DNA of 60,000 bases from Liolophura sinensis (Eukaryota; Mollusca; Polyplacophora; Chitonida; Chitonidae), in NCBI RefSeq assembly GCF_032854445.1, contig NC_088305.1, positions 24,463,400 to 24,523,399 of the forward strand, written 5' to 3'. Below are positions 59,628-60,000 of the stretch, in pieces. The translations under genes and the position numbers were made by a program. The notes under the pieces were generated by a model that was not told the DNA's origin, searched no databases, and saw only the letters and a list, made by a program, of their open reading frames with translations. The stretch's first letter is position 1, and the number at the start of each line of letters is the position of its first letter.

Positions 59628-60000
59628 CTTTTTCGTGAAGATTATTTTGACCTTTTCATAGAGATACGGTCGACTACAAATTTCTAAATATGTGGCAGTA
59701 GCAAACGTTTAAATACATCCCAGGCTGCAGAGTAATACTAGTATGCAAATTTCAAGAGCGTATGAGTGCATGTCTGTTCTGTATGGAAGGAGAAGGAATA
59801 AAAATGTTTGTTGTGGTGTAGAAGACGCCAATAATTTAAACCCCCTCTCTCTACTAGTATTTACTTCGGCAGTACATATCAGACAGCACGGAATTCATGT
59901 CCCAACGGTATAATGTGAGCTTATTTAAACCAGGAGCTATAAGAGGTGTATAACTCTCACATACACCACTTATCACGGCACGTGTCAGAGAAAATTGCAG

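Larger units (their letters stand above)
56219..60000. other. Upstream intron or 5' flank, no exon recognised
   Basis: Expected VWD exons for the C8 of exon 1 were not found on the minus strand here. A SINE B copy lies at 56961-57293 and a TA microsatellite at about 59587-59627. The sequence at 57300-59580 shows no recognised feature. Confidence 0.5.

Overview
This is animal nuclear DNA, most likely from a mollusc or another lophotrochozoan. It has split genes with GT/AG introns, abundant tRNA-derived SINEs of two families, inverted-repeat elements (MITEs), a decayed Ty3/gypsy-type LTR element and many private intronic minisatellites. The taxon guess rests on remembered SINE consensus sequences, not on a search.

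One giant minus-strand gene fills almost the whole window. I could chain 23 coding exons from 56218 down to 1719, about 23.4 kb of coding sequence or about 7,800 codons. Of the 22 exon-exon junctions, 21 agree in reading phase, and both gene ends lie outside the window. In protein order the exons encode: a C8 domain with TIL and VWC-like modules (56.2-51.8 kb); a complete VWD-C8-TIL assembly (51.4-42.35 kb); four LDL-receptor class A modules (40.0-34.3 kb); a 9.3-kb Thr/Ser/Pro mucin exon (32.0-22.7 kb); a divergent F5/8C (discoidin)-like domain on two exons (21.8-19.9 kb); a second, 10.9-kb Thr/Pro mucin exon (18.9-8.0 kb); a thrombospondin type 1 repeat (5.1-2.8 kb); and the start of a VWC-like segment (3.0-1.7 kb). 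The order VWD/TIL, LDLa cluster, F5/8C, TSP1 is that of SCO-spondin. The unusual point is that two very large mucin exons flank the F5/8C position. I read it as a secreted, gel- or fibre-forming SCO-spondin-like glycoprotein.

Both mucin exons are tandem arrays of a 34-residue (102-bp) unit, and the two units look homologous. The arrays contain larger internal duplications. Read literally, the gene is broken in two places: a one-base insertion in the fourth LDLa exon, and four small indels at 30.8-31.4 kb that sum to +3. Each creates an early stop. Because every other splice site and phase is intact, assembly or base-calling error is the simplest explanation, but a broken allele cannot be excluded.

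The introns carry no other gene that I recognise. They hold at least six minisatellite families (units of about 26, 40, 43, 48, 49 and 66 bp), a GACA/GATG-rich stretch, SINEs with visible target-site duplications, MITE-like elements and a 3.3-kb decayed LTR retrotransposon with a SINE nested in one LTR. The 56.2-60 kb end is intron or upstream DNA with no exon I could identify.
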